This document shows positions 11,725 to 22,020 of a DNA stretch of 64,000 nucleotides, in pieces. The stretch lies in the NCBI RefSeq assembly GCF_007565055.1, contig NC_044559.1, positions 99,284,759 to 99,348,758 on the forward strand, given 5' to 3'. The notes beneath the pieces were generated by a model, which worked only from the letters and a program-made list of their open reading frames with translations, was not told where the DNA came from and searched no databases. The position numbers and the translations under genes are program-made. How positions within the stretch are numbered: position 1 is the stretch's first letter; every line of letters begins with the position of its first letter. This stretch comes from Rhinopithecus roxellana. Its lineage: Eukaryota > Chordata > Mammalia > Primates > Cercopithecidae.

Positions 11725-12569
11725 TGAGTTTTCTATTACTACTGTGACAAATTAACACAAAACTGGTGACTTAAAAACACCACCAGTGTATTACCTTTCA
11801 GTTCTGTGGGATCAAGTCCAATGCAAGTCTTACTGGGCTGAAATCAAGGAATGAGAATGGTATCGTTCCTTTCTGGAGATTCTAGGGCAGCAGTCCTCAA
11901 CCTGTTTGGCACCAGAGACTGGTTTCATGCAAGACAATTTTTCCATGGATGGAGGTGGGTAGGGAGTTGGTTTTGAGATGAAACGGTTCCACACAAGATT
12001 CTCAAGCATTCCACCTCAGAATCTCATAAGGAGCATGCAACCTAGATTCCTTGCATGCACAGTTCACAATAGGGTTCGTGCTCCTATGAGAATCTAATGC
12101 CAGCGCTGATCTGACAGGAGGTGGAGCTCAGGTGGTAATGCTGTCTCCCCACTGCTCACCTCCTGCTGTGCAGCCTGGTTCCTAACTGGCCACAGTGTGG
12201 CCCAGGGGGTTGGGGTCCCCTGCTTTAGGGGAGAATCCATTTCTTTGCCTTTTCCAGCTTCTAGAGGCTGTCCCATTCCTTGGCTCATGGCCCTGTTCTC
12301 CATTTGCAAGGTAGCAACTTTGATTCTTTCCAATCCTTCTTCAAAATGGTCACCTCTGGCTTTGACTCTCTGACCCCTTCTCCTACTTTTAAAGATGCTT
12401 GTGATTAGATTGGGCCCACCTGGATAATTCAGGACACTCTCCCTGTCCTCAAGGTCCTTAACCTTGATCACATTTGCAGAGACTTTTTTGCCTTGTAAAG
12501 TGACATATTCGTAGGTCCCAGAGATTAGAATATAATTATCTTTGAAAGGCTGTGATTCTGCCTACTATA
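11725..12569 (-). mobile_element. MLT1-type MaLR LTR, antisense, split by a DNA transposon
   Basis: Both parts match an antisense MLT1-like LTR: 'ttctattactactgtgacaa' and 'cagttctgtgg' at the start; 'aatccatttctttgcc', 'gattgggcccacc' and 'ttgatcacatttgcagaga' at the end. A MER1-like element interrupts it at 11,888-12,228. A minus-strand ORF at 12,094-12,471 crosses the junction and is not a gene. Confidence 0.65.
11888..12228 (-). mobile_element. MER1-like hAT-Charlie DNA transposon
   Basis: Inverted ends 'cagcagtcctcaacc...' and '...ggttggggtcccctgc'. Inside are 'tctcataaggagcatgcaac' and 'tatgagaatctaatgcc', the nearly palindromic core of this family. It inserted in the MLT1 LTR. Confidence 0.65.
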
Positions 12570-13060
12570 TATCTGTACAGTAGAGGGAGGGAGAGAGAGA
12601 GAAATATCTACAAATGCCCCAAATTTAGTATTTTATATATTAAGGGATGTGAGGACCTGCCAAAATGGAAAGATATATAAAAAGAGGACTAAAAAAGGAA
12701 CACTGAAAAAGTGTTATGTATTTAAATTATAAACTATGATTATAGAAATAATTACATATATTAATAATTACAATAAATTTAAGTGGACAAAACATACTAA
12801 TTAAAAGAGATGGTCACATTGTCTAAAAGCAGAACTGAGGCCTAGAAACCTTACTTCATCAAATCTAACATGTCATAGAATGTAAGATTTATATTATGTA
12901 AATCTAAGGGGTAAAGAAGAAATGCTATCAATTAATTATGACAAAAGCTTTCTGATCAGTTAAACTTCATTTTATGCTAGCTTAAAGGGTTTTTTTAGAT
13001 ATACTTAGACATATATAATAATCATATATAACTAATGTATGCATAGAAAGTGAAATAGAA
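12570..13060. other. AT-rich stretch, no gene seen
   Basis: AT-rich sequence with a short GA tract at about 12,585-12,601. No exon or repeat family is recognised. Confidence 0.4.
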
Positions 13061-13063
13061 GCT

Positions 13064-13200
13064 GGGGCTGGATGCGGTGGCTCACGCCTGTGTAATCCAG
13101 CACTTTGGGAGGCTGAGGCAGAAGGACTGCTTGAACTCAGGAGTTTGAGATCAGCCTGGGCAACATAGGGAGACCTCGTCTCTATTTTTTTTTTTTAAAG
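13064..13200 (+). repeat. Alu left monomer (FLAM-like)
   Basis: One arm only, from 'ggctggatgcggtggctc' to 'gacctcgtctct', followed by T-rich sequence. Either a free left monomer or a truncated Alu. Confidence 0.8.
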
Positions 13201-13577
13201 AAAGTAAGTAAAATAGAAGCAAAAAAAAAAATTAATTGAAGTGTAAAATTTCATCACATCCACTCAGCTCTCATGAATCACCTTTTTATTTCTCATTATT
13301 ATTGTTCATGTTATCAAGAGCATTGGCGATTCAGCAACTCCTAAAATAATCCATAAAATAACTAAAAACCATTGGTCCTGTGCTCTTTAGACAACCTTGC
13401 GATTACGTAGAGCTAATTATTTTGTTTATTCTTGCTTTATGAATGTTGCCAAACATACTGGATTCACACCTTTCTCCACTCCTTTCCCACAACCATTTGA
13501 AGCTTAGGGGCTAAAAGAGTCCCATATGCTCTTCTGAAGTTTGATGCCAAACCACTGACACCCATTCTTCAAGTTTT

Positions 13578-13644
13578 GATGTGCTTGTGCATGTACAGGC
13601 CATGACAACTATGATGCTTGTGCATGTACAGGCAATGACAACTA
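13578..13644 (+). repeat. Imperfect tandem duplication, about 33-35 bp unit
   Basis: The segment 'cttgtgcatgtacaggc' plus 'atgacaactatg' is present twice in tandem, with one c/a difference and a 2-bp length change. Confidence 0.85.
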
Positions 13645-13869
13645 TGTCACAAATGCCACTCGGCTGACAGAGATTATAACATTCCATTAATTATAAGATG
13701 CATCTTGATTTCAAAGTTGTCCCAATGCCAGATTTGATATTTATCTTAGAGTCCATAAAATAATGCACGTGCCTTTTACAAGGATACAGAGCTTGAGAAT
13801 ACAGTTTCAAATACAAGATGGAAAAAAAAAGTAACAGACTAACGTTAACTAAATGTAAGCTGATACAGC

Positions 13870-14075
13870 TATGTAGAACTGCACTGTCCAATAAGGTAGG
13901 CACTGACCACACTCCAGGCTAGTGTAAATTGAGATGTGCTTTAAGTGTACGATACATACCAGATTTCAAATACCACAACATATAGAGAATATACAACATC
14001 TCATTAATTATTATTAAACTAATTATCTGTTTAAGTGATAGTGTTTTGAATATATTGAGTTAAATAAAATGTATC
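13870..14075. mobile_element. Possible hAT-type MITE relic
   Basis: Starts with 'gcactgtccaataaggtag', similar to MER-type hAT elements, followed by AT-rich filler. No matching far end is clear, so the call is weak. Confidence 0.35.
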
Positions 14076-14077
14076 AT

Positions 14078-14383
14078 TGGCAGGCACGGTGGCTCATGCC
14101 TGTAATCCCAGCATTTGGGAGGCCGAGGTGGGCAGATTACCTGAGGTCAGAAGTTTGAGACCAGCTTGGCCAACATGGTGAAAACATGTCTCTACTAAAA
14201 ATACAAAAAAAAAAATTAGCCGGGCGTGATGGCACATGCCTGTAGTCCCAGCTACTCAGGAGGCTGAGGCAGGAGAATTGCTTGAACCTGGGAGGCAGAG
14301 GTTGCAGTGAGCCGATATCATGCCATTGCACTCCAGCCTGGGTGACAGAGTGAGACTCTGTCTCAAAATTTAAAAAAAAAAAG
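14078..14383 (+). repeat. Alu (S-like)
   Basis: Full dimeric Alu, 'ggcaggcacggtggctcatg' to 'gagactctgtctcaaaa', with an A-rich tail. Confidence 0.92.
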
Positions 14384-14629
14384 TAATATTAAAATTGACT
14401 TCACCTGTTTCTTTTTACCTTTATAGTATGGTTCCAAGAAAATTTGAAAGTACACATATGCCTCACATATTTCCATCAGACAATTCTGATTTAGGCTTTA
14501 AGAACAAAAGCATTATTAAGAAAAAAGATGATTGCTACTTAATGATTAAAAGTTCAATTCCCCAAGAAGTTATAGAAATACTAAATATATTGCTGCACAA
14601 TAAAATATTCTTTAAAATATAAAGCAAAA

Positions 14630-15405
14630 TTTGATAGAACAACTGCAGGTAGAAATTAATAAATTCAACTATCATAATGAGAGATTTCAACACATTTGTC
14701 TTAACTATTGATAGATGAGGCTGTCAGAAGTTCAACAGAGCTTTCAACCAAACAAGGATTGAAAATTAAAAGAAAAATTCAACAGTGATAAAGAGATATG
14801 AGTAATACAAATAATAAGCCTGAACTTAATGGACATATATAAAATTCTGTTTTAAATTTAAATAATTTTAAAATGATAAATAAAGAACATTTACAAGTTT
14901 TAAAAACATACTTCTAAATAACCCTGGGTTAAAGGAAAAAAATTATACTGGAAATTTGAAAATAAAATGTAGGATACTATAGGTGTTTCTGCTTGGAAGC
15001 CTGGAGTGACAGGTACTGAATTTATTCCCCTCCCTACCACCTCAAAGAATTATACAAAATAATAAGATAGACAAAATATGTGAGACAATACTTTTCAAAA
15101 CACTCGACATCAGGCAATTTAAGACAGTGATCCATGAGAGATGAGAATCAAATGGGGTAAGCCCAGTGATTGCCCCAGTTCACTGCCTTGAGACAGCCTG
15201 GTGCAGGAAGGGGACCCAGGCAGAGCCAGTAAAATCTCTGAGTTGAAGAGACAAAGCTGAGACTCCAGAGAGACAAACCAAAAGTCTAGCATTCACAGGA
15301 CAGAGTCCTGGGAAGGAAAGCACAGAAGCCCCTGCAAATGTGAAGCTGGTCTCCCTTGAGAATTCAGGTGAATGAACTACAGAGGGCAGGAAAAGAACCA
15401 TTGTA
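14630..15405 (+). mobile_element. Old L1-type element, left part
   Basis: Contains degraded L1 ORF2-like phrases ('aatgagagatttcaacaca', 'cttaatggacatata'). Similar-age, similar-style sequence resumes beyond the nested LTR elements at 23,479. I read the two as one ancient element split by later insertions; this is inference. Confidence 0.4.
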
Positions 15406-15407
15406 AT

Positions 15408-15819
15408 GGTTAATTTCATGTGTCCACTTTACTGAGCCATGGGGTGCCCAATATTTGGTTAAACATTCTTCTAGGTGTGTCTGTGAGAGTGTTTTTGGAT
15501 GAGATTAACATCTGAATTGATTGTCTGGGTAAAGGCCCTCCCTAATGTAGGGAGAGGTTGAGCCTCATCCAATCAGTGTAAGTCCTGGCTAGAACAAAAG
15601 GTTGAGTAAAAGGGAATTTCTCTTACCTGAACTGGAACATCAGTCTTCTGCTTTTGGACTCAAACTGAAACATCAGCTCTTCTTCGTTGTAGAACCCCCT
15701 TCTGGCTTTCAGACTGGAAATTATGCTGTTGGCTCTTTTGTGTCTCCAGCTTTGCTGGCTGCAGATCCTGAGCCATTTCAGCCTCCATAGTTATATGAGC
15801 CAGTTCCTTGTGATACACA

Positions 15820-15860
<41 letters not shown>

Positions 15861-15912
15861 ACATACACATCCTATTGGTTCTGTTTCTCTGGAAGAGCCT
15901 AACTAATATAGC
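15408..15912 (-). mobile_element. MLT2-type ERVL LTR, antisense
   Basis: Reads 'gtaatggttaatttcatgtg', 'gggtgcccaatatttggtt', 'ggatgagattaacatctgaa', then 'cctattggttctgtttctc' and 'cctaactaatata', which is an antisense MLT2-like ERVL LTR. A CA microsatellite (about 15,815-15,865) replaces part of its interior. The provirus abuts its 5' (viral) end directly. Confidence 0.65.
15815..15865 (+). repeat. (CA)n microsatellite
   Basis: Interrupted CA repeat inside the MLT2-type LTR. It produces a cysteine/valine-rich antisense ORF, which is not a gene. Confidence 0.95.
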
Positions 15913-16359
15913 TGTAGCAGGGTGAGCCACAGACAAAACTCCTCAGACATTGAGTTAAAGAAGGAAGGGGTTTATTCGGCCAGGGGCATCAGCAAGACTC
16001 CTGTCTCAAGAGCCGAGCTCCCTGAGTGAGCAATTCCTGTCCTTCTTAAGGGCTCACAACTCTAAGGGGCTCCTTGTGAGAGGGTCGTGATTGATTGAGC
16101 AAGCAGGGGGTACGTGACTGGGGGCTGTGTGCACCGGTAATTAGATCGGAACAAAACAGGATAGGGATTTTCACAGTGCATTTCTATACAATGTCTGTAA
16201 TCTATAGATATCATAGTCAATTAGGTCAGGGGTCAATCTTTAACTACCAGGCCCAGGATGTGGTGCCGGGCTGTCTGCTCATGGATTTCATTTCTGCCTT
16301 TTAGTTTTTACTTTTTCTTTGGGCGTAAGACAATATAAGGGGTGGTCTCCTCCCTTATT
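15913..16359 (-). repeat. 3' LTR of the provirus
   Basis: About 447 bp, alignable end to end with the LTR at 23,015-23,478 and lacking some 17 bp present there near the viral 5' edge. The viral poly(A) signal AATAAA is read on the minus strand at 15,971-15,976. The viral-5' edge of this LTR (near 16,359) has lost the canonical TG, while its other edge ends in CA. Confidence 0.88.
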
Positions 16360-16376
16360 CCCTCACTTTGAGACTC
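16360..16376 (-). promoter_or_regulatory. Polypurine tract of the provirus
   Basis: Minus-strand AAAGTGAGGGAA lies directly before the 3' LTR, the usual place of the plus-strand primer in retroviral reverse transcription. One T interrupts the purines at the border. Confidence 0.6.
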
Positions 16377-16437
16377 TCACTCAATAGTGGGAGTTCTCAC
16401 TTTCATTTTTACTACCCATGTCTTCTCACAAGACAGA

Positions 16438-18440
16438 TCAATAGTGATTCATATAGTACACCTGTGCTGAAGCATTTTGGTGAACTAAGGTAGCAATGAA
16501 GCTTTTTATCATTTGAAGAAATACAGGTAGAAAACAAGGGAGCAGTAAGCAGGTTCCTATTACTATTATAACTCTTATTATAAGAGTTTTAAATCCTCCA
16601 AGCGCTGGGAACCATTCTCCTAACATGGCCCCAGGATCAAATCCATGCCACACTTGCACTGGTGCACATGTGCCAGTTTTGTCATATCTCTGTCTTCAAG
16701 TACTTGCCCTTGATTATCTATGTGTAGGCAGCAATTAGTAAGGTTAAATTTCCTATAGACCTCTCCTTCAGCTGCTAGCAAGTAGTCAAGAGCTAATCTA
16801 TTTTGATAGATAGCCTTTCTCATCTGAGTTTCTTGCTGGGCCAGAATAGTCAAGGCTCTGCTGGTTTTATTAGTGATTATTTTTAAGACAGCTTGTAATG
16901 GTATGATTCATTTGATCATGTAAATGGGGGTCTGGTATCACCACGAGATGTCTTGTGCCTAAGTAGCAGGCCTATAATATTGTATGATTCTCTCAGGGGG
17001 CTATTTATCATTTTTTCAATTTCCTATAGCTGTGCTTCTCTTTTCACGGGAAGCATAGACCGGGAAGCCTAGGAGTTCTCCTGTTTTTATGGGCAGTAGG
17101 AAGAAAGATGGTTTAATAGTGCCAATAACACAACTACCTGCCCACTGGTCAGGTAATTTGGCGTAAACTCTATGCCCACATATCTGGTATAATCCAGTGG
17201 GGGCTGTCCATTCCCGATGGGACTCCTGGGTGGGTCCACACGGTCTGCAACTTTGGGAATTCACTAAACGGATTTCTCTCTGTGTGATTTGAACTCCACC
17301 AAGTGACTGTTTTTGTGGTACCATTATACAGTTTCTATCTCAGACAACTAAGTCGTCCTACAGGGTGAGTGAATCCTTTTCCTTCTCTAGCTATGCAATA
17401 CTGTCCAATAATTGAGGCTTTTAGGACCCAGAAATTATCAGAGTGATTCTTTTGAGCTGAGAATTCATCAGGAACTGGGTCTGTACATACTAATTCTTGG
17501 GCTTCCAACGGCCATTGATCTTTTACAGTTCCTCCACATACATAACATGAAGTGACCTCGAGAGACTGGGCTACATACTCTGTTAATTGCAAAAACAAAT
17601 TTCTTGTTTTTCCTGGAATTTCTGGTACTGGCACATTTAGTTCATCATAAAAAGTTTGAAACACTGGCTCAGGAGAGCGTTTGCAAACTTCTCGAACCAA
17701 GATATTTACTCGAGGATCCAGTCTGACCCAGTAAATTCCTAAGGTCACACATTCCTCTTTTTTCCAGCAAGGATCAAGGGGATTGGTTATTACTAGCTCT
17801 AAGGGGTTACATTGTCCCTTAGTACAGGAAGGGTCATTTTTTCCTTTCTGAAGGTGGACTGGATCCTTTTCATTTTTCTTTTTATTGAAGTGGCCTAAAT
17901 GACACAAGAGCAGTATTTACATTTATTTCCACACAGTCCTAATTTATGACAGATGTACTTATTTTCTGCCATATAGCCTCTTTTCTAATTAAGAGAACCA
18001 CACCTTATTCCTAACTTACTACTATTAATGACAGCACAGGCATCAAATTTTAAGGTGACTTGTTTGGGCATCCCTTTTTCTTCTGTTTTGGCTAACACTT
18101 TACTCATATCATTTATGAGTCCCCGCCAGTCCTCAGTCCTTAATCTTATTTTAAAAACTGTGGTCATGGGAGGCTCAGATGGGTCATAACACACATCAGG
18201 TTGGTCATTTCCTGGGCTACATATCTTGTGTAGAATAACATTATACAAACAAGTTCTTTTTAGAGTCCTAGTATACTTATAACAACCATAAAATAACAGG
18301 ACCATAGAAACTTTTCGTCCTGCCTCAGTGACTTGATGTATACACTGGGAGCAGTCCTCAGTCTGAGGAAGGTCAGTTGAAGTCCTTACTATAAAAGTCC
18401 AAATTTTAAGGAAAATGAGTCCTAAGATGAGTTTCCTCAT
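16438..18440 (-). pseudogene. Retroviral env 2 (ERV3/HERV-I type), broken
   Basis: Five collinear minus-strand ORFs cover an almost whole gammaretroviral envelope: 18,440-17,985 and 17,907-17,335 (surface subunit), 17,324-17,016 (end of surface subunit), 16,853-16,620 (ectodomain of the transmembrane subunit) and 16,659-16,438 (membrane anchor and tail). The N-terminus has a hydrophobic leader. A CYVC thiol-exchange type motif is at residues 121-124 of the second ORF. A furin-like REKR ends the third ORF. A heptad-rich segment precedes a paired Cys in the fourth, and a long hydrophobic span lies in the fifth. The ORFs fall in two frames, so at least three frameshifts plus several stops separate them. 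The Cys expected a few residues before the paired Cys appears replaced. The family call comes from recalled similarity; inactivation is directly visible. Confidence 0.8.
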
Positions 18441-18535
18441 GCTTCGGCCGTGTGTGGACCAGTCCGCTTCCGGGTGTGACTGGAGCAGGGCTTGTCGTCT
18501 TCTTCAGAGTCACTTTGCAGGGATTGGTGAAACTG
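18441..18535 (-). pseudogene. Short pol 3' tail preceding env 2
   Basis: Minus-strand sequence here looks like the last codons of integrase overlapping the env 2 start, rich in Lys, Thr and Pro. It joins abruptly to RNase H sequence at about 18,530, consistent with an internal deletion that removed most of RNase H and integrase. Confidence 0.45.
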
Positions 18536-19085
18536 CTCCCGTCCATGTAACGCTCACATTCTACTGATGTTTAATGATGGTCTTGGAGGTTGGGCCTGCT
18601 AGAATAAACTGAGTCCAAAACCTCTACACAGTTATGTTCAACTGGGCTCTCTGATACCGGGAGCAAGGTGGTGGGGTTTAGGGTGTTGCAACTTCAATGG
18701 TTATGTGGGGATTTTCACATAGCAAGCTTTGGTACTTGGTTAATTTAGCATTTGTTAACCAATGATGTCCTTTGATATTCATTAAAGTTACCACAGCATG
18801 AGGGGTCTTTATATTCAGGTTTTCCTAAGGGTTAGTTTATCTGCTTCTTGTGCTAACAGGGCCTTTGCTGCTAGGGCCCTTAGACCTTGGGGCCAGCCTT
18901 TGGAAACCCTGTCTAGTTGTTTTGAGAGATAGACCACTGGCCTTGGGCAGGGCCCCACAGTCTGGATTAAAACTCCAACTGCCATTTTTTCTCTTTCTGA
19001 CACATAGAGTGTAAAGAGTTTTGTCAGGTCAGGTAGCCTCAGGGCTGGGGCCGACATGAGTTTTTCTTTCAACTCATGAAAAGCT
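18530..19085 (-). pseudogene. Retroviral pol fragment: RT C-terminus and start of RNase H
   Basis: The ORF at 19,072-18,815 encodes the RT connection region: an APALxLPD stretch, then LYVSERE and a YLSKQLD motif, as in gammaretroviral pol. Further on, frame-broken sequence runs to the first RNase H strand (a YMDGSSF motif near 18,550). It is out of canonical order, because env-like sequence precedes it and env 2 follows. Frameshifts follow 18,815. It has no expected activity. Confidence 0.75.
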
Positions 19086-20290
19086 CATTGCTGTTGATTG
19101 TAATAGATGTAGTTTATCTAATCTACATTTTTATTAACTGTCACCCAGCAAAATATTGACTCAAATCCTGCAGCTATTTGATTTCAAGCTTTAAATTGAT
19201 CTGGTATTCCTAGTGGGACTCCAATTGCATCTAAATAGACGTGAGAGTTGAAAGACCCATAAGGGGCTTCTCTTGCTTTACGATGTCTTATTTTTTTCCC
19301 TCTGGTTGATGAAATCCCAGGGTGAAAGGGATAGCCAATTGGACTAAAGTACAAGTGCCACTTCCGTTATTCGGCAGAGTGTCCAGTAAAGGTCCACCAC
19401 AATACCACCACACATCTGCGCGGGGATGAACAAGGGCTGACTGACTGTTAAGCTCTTGAAAATTCTTAAGCTCACTGCATCCTTTCAGGTCTCCAAGGAA
19501 TGCTAAGTTTCCTCCCTGTCGTGAGAGACACGAAGTGAACTTAATGTTGGGAGATGGAAGCTGGATGGCCCTCGGGGGCTGACCCGGAGGGTGCCGGACT
19601 TTGGGATATAACAGAGAGAGCTTGGCATGACTTATTACTCCAGGCTGTAGAATCCTAGAAAAGATCTACCATGCAGCCTACGCCTGGTCAACTAGAGGAC
19701 TACCTTAGTGGAAGGGGGACAGTCTGGGCCTCTGGCCTGCCATGTGCACAAGCATAACAATTGCTTGTTTAACGTGCAGATGGAATATTTGATCCATTTT
19801 AACCAGGCATTTGCATCTTGGTATTCTGTCTTAATCGCTAAAGTTTATTTTAAGTCTTTAACTTCTATGATCCTCTAGTAAAATGAATGTATGATTTTAG
19901 GAAATTACAAAAACCAGTTGGGGCAGTCCATCCTTGCTGTTTAGTGGTCCACAGAACGTTGGACCAACTATGGCATGAAAGCTCTACATCGGGGGGCAAG
20001 ACTCCTGTTTGGCACTGGGGTCTTTATTGAAATCTCCCTGAATTAAATGGTCCTAGTTTGCTAATGCCCAGTCTGAGAAGAGTCGGGAGGTAGAGAAGTA
20101 CTTTTCTGAAGTAGAAACCTGTCTTTGACTTGGCAAGTCCTTACAGGGTATAACAAGGCAAGCATTAAATACAATAGTTTGAGGCGAACTTGACTTGGTT
20201 ATGTTAATAACTAGACGGTTAGCAATAGAACAAGGAAAGAAGAAGGAGTAATAGAATAGATGAAAAGAGTTAAATTTTTCTTAGCTTTAG
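19085..20290 (-). pseudogene. Retroviral env 1 fragment, different from env 2
   Basis: Immediately after the integrase end (viral sense) comes a short hydrophobic leader-like stretch, then surface-subunit-like sequence. Near 19,400 there is a conserved WWYCGG motif and near 19,360 a GTCTLVQLAIPF-type motif. The basic region and the start of the transmembrane subunit lie at about 19,290-19,090. It is cut off before the membrane anchor, where pol sequence takes over at about 19,085. Many stops. Class I (gammaretroviral) env is clear from the motifs; the exact lineage is not. Confidence 0.65.
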
Positions 20291-20299
20291 TTTGGTAGG

Positions 20300-20391
20300 G
20301 TTTTATCCTGGGACTATGGCCCACAACTCTGGAGTGGGTGGCGCTTTCTTGACTTGGGTGTGATGAGTCCATCCTTTCTTCTTCTTCTTCT

Positions 20392-20446
<55 letters not shown>

Positions 20447-20640
20447 ACGAACAGCAGTCTTGGTGGCTAGCAGCACAAGGTAGGGTCCTTCCCAGGCTGG
20501 CTCAAGTTTTTCTTCTTTCCACCCTTTGATGAGAACATGATCTTCAGGCTGGTGCTGGTTTACTGGAAATTCTAGGGGTGGTATCTGCTAAAAGAATTTT
20601 AGTTTTTGAGAGAAAGGAAAGTGGAAGATAAACCAAGTAT
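20300..20640 (-). pseudogene. Retroviral integrase C-terminus
   Basis: Minus-strand translation shows the SH3-like C-terminal domain typical of gammaretroviral integrase, with LEPAWEGPY near 20,500 and a closing GWTHH segment near 20,370. The two halves are pushed apart by a T-rich/(TTC)n expansion at 20,381-20,441. It lies in the right place before env 1. The rest of pol upstream is absent. Confidence 0.75.
20381..20441 (+). repeat. (TTC)n/poly(T) microsatellite
   Basis: Five or so TTC units followed by about 45 T on the plus strand, inside the integrase relic. It probably grew from a short A-run (viral sense) within the coding sequence. Confidence 0.95.
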
Positions 20641-20644
20641 ATAA

Positions 20645-21800
20645 TTTTTAAGAAATTGACCTTTTGTTTTAAATGTGGGGACCTTGACAGTGGACTTGAT
20701 AGTCCTTAGTGCCTTTTTACTGAGAAATTTCCTTTAGCACCTATTTTTATTAGTTTTTAAACCAAAGAAAGCCAAATACCATTTTACATTTAACAATGCT
20801 TCTCATATGACTTTTATACCAGATAAGCTAAATTTTATTTTATATTGGTGTGTTATTAATGTTAAACCTAATTTTAATAAAACCTTGTAGACATATTTAT
20901 CTAAATTTTAATGTTTGACCATGAGGTAAGATTTTATAGACTCTTTTTAACCTTTTATAATTTTTGCTAAAGAGCAGGTTAGTGCTTTAAGAAAAACCTG
21001 TTATGCTTTTACTTTAAGGTCCAATTCACAGAAAAACTGGATGATACTTCTTTAACTTTAGCTAATATGTTTACACACAGAATTTTCTTTACAATTAACA
21101 TTTTAAAACTTGCTTAAACCTTCAAAACAATAATTCTTTTTTTAACTTTTTAATGTAGGTAAAAATGTACATTCTTATGTTGCCTTATAATCTTTTTACC
21201 AAAGATATATTTTACTTTCCTTATACACTTTGCACATAAATTTTTTTCAATAGTTTTACATTCAGGAGGCCTAGTTACTTTTAAATTATACAATATTTTT
21301 TGCATAAATTCTTTTTTATAACATTTTTCTCTTTCATGACTTTCACAGACAATTCTTCGACATGCCTTAACTTTCTGACTTATTACAGATATTTCTTTCT
21401 TTAAACAACCGGTTAATTTATTTCAGGACAAGAACTTACAATACAATACTGGTTTTATATAAATTCCATCCCCCTTTTTTTTTCCTTTTCTTTTTGTTTT
21501 TTTGGATACTTCGGAACTGGTGAAATGTGCTTACAATGAGGTTTACTCTAAAAGTTATTTTTTTTTACTTTGTTGTTGTTGTTGTCGTTAGCAAAGCAGT
21601 TGCCCCTACAGATTGAATGCATTTGGGCCATCCATGTGTTACTGGGTTAAGGATTTTTGATAGGAAGGCTTCAGTGCTTTCAGGATATGCCCTTGTTTAC
21701 ACTGACAACAAAGTGGTATTGGAGTGTTATAGGGTTACGGAGAATACCTTCAATTATCAATTACAGGTTTTAAATTTACCTTGGCTTTTAAAGGAATAGG
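20645..21800 (-). other. Provirus interior, T-rich (plus), unassigned
   Basis: Long AT-rich stretch where gag and pol would be expected. I recognise no viral domain. A plus-strand 60-codon ORF at 21,617-21,799 is the only fairly balanced coding-like piece, and it runs antisense to the provirus. Confidence 0.4.
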
Positions 21801-21824
21801 GTACACTTTTTTTTTCTTAACTAC

Positions 21825-22020
21825 TTGTGTCTCTCTTTCTTTCTCTCTTTTTGTCTCTCTCTCTTTGACTTTCCTTTTGCCTCTGTCTCTTCTTCTCTCT
21901 CTCTGCCTCTCTCTTTCTCTCTCTCTCTCCTTAACTCTTTGTCTGTCTCTTCCTCTCTCTTTGCCTCTTTTCCTCTTTGTCTCTTTCCTTTCTCTCTTTC
22001 TGCTGGTCTTTCTTTGCCTC
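21825..22020 (+). repeat. TC-rich (polypyrimidine) tract
   Basis: Nearly 200 bp of C and T with CTCT and TTTC units, in the proviral leader. It gives serine/leucine-rich ORFs on plus and Arg/Glu-rich ORFs on minus, all of which are low-complexity artefacts. Confidence 0.92.

Noticed and set aside
12094..12471. 125-codon minus-strand ORF, not low complexity
   Set aside because: It spans the junction of a MER1-like transposon and an MLT1-type LTR, so it is a chance ORF in repeats. No exon signals.
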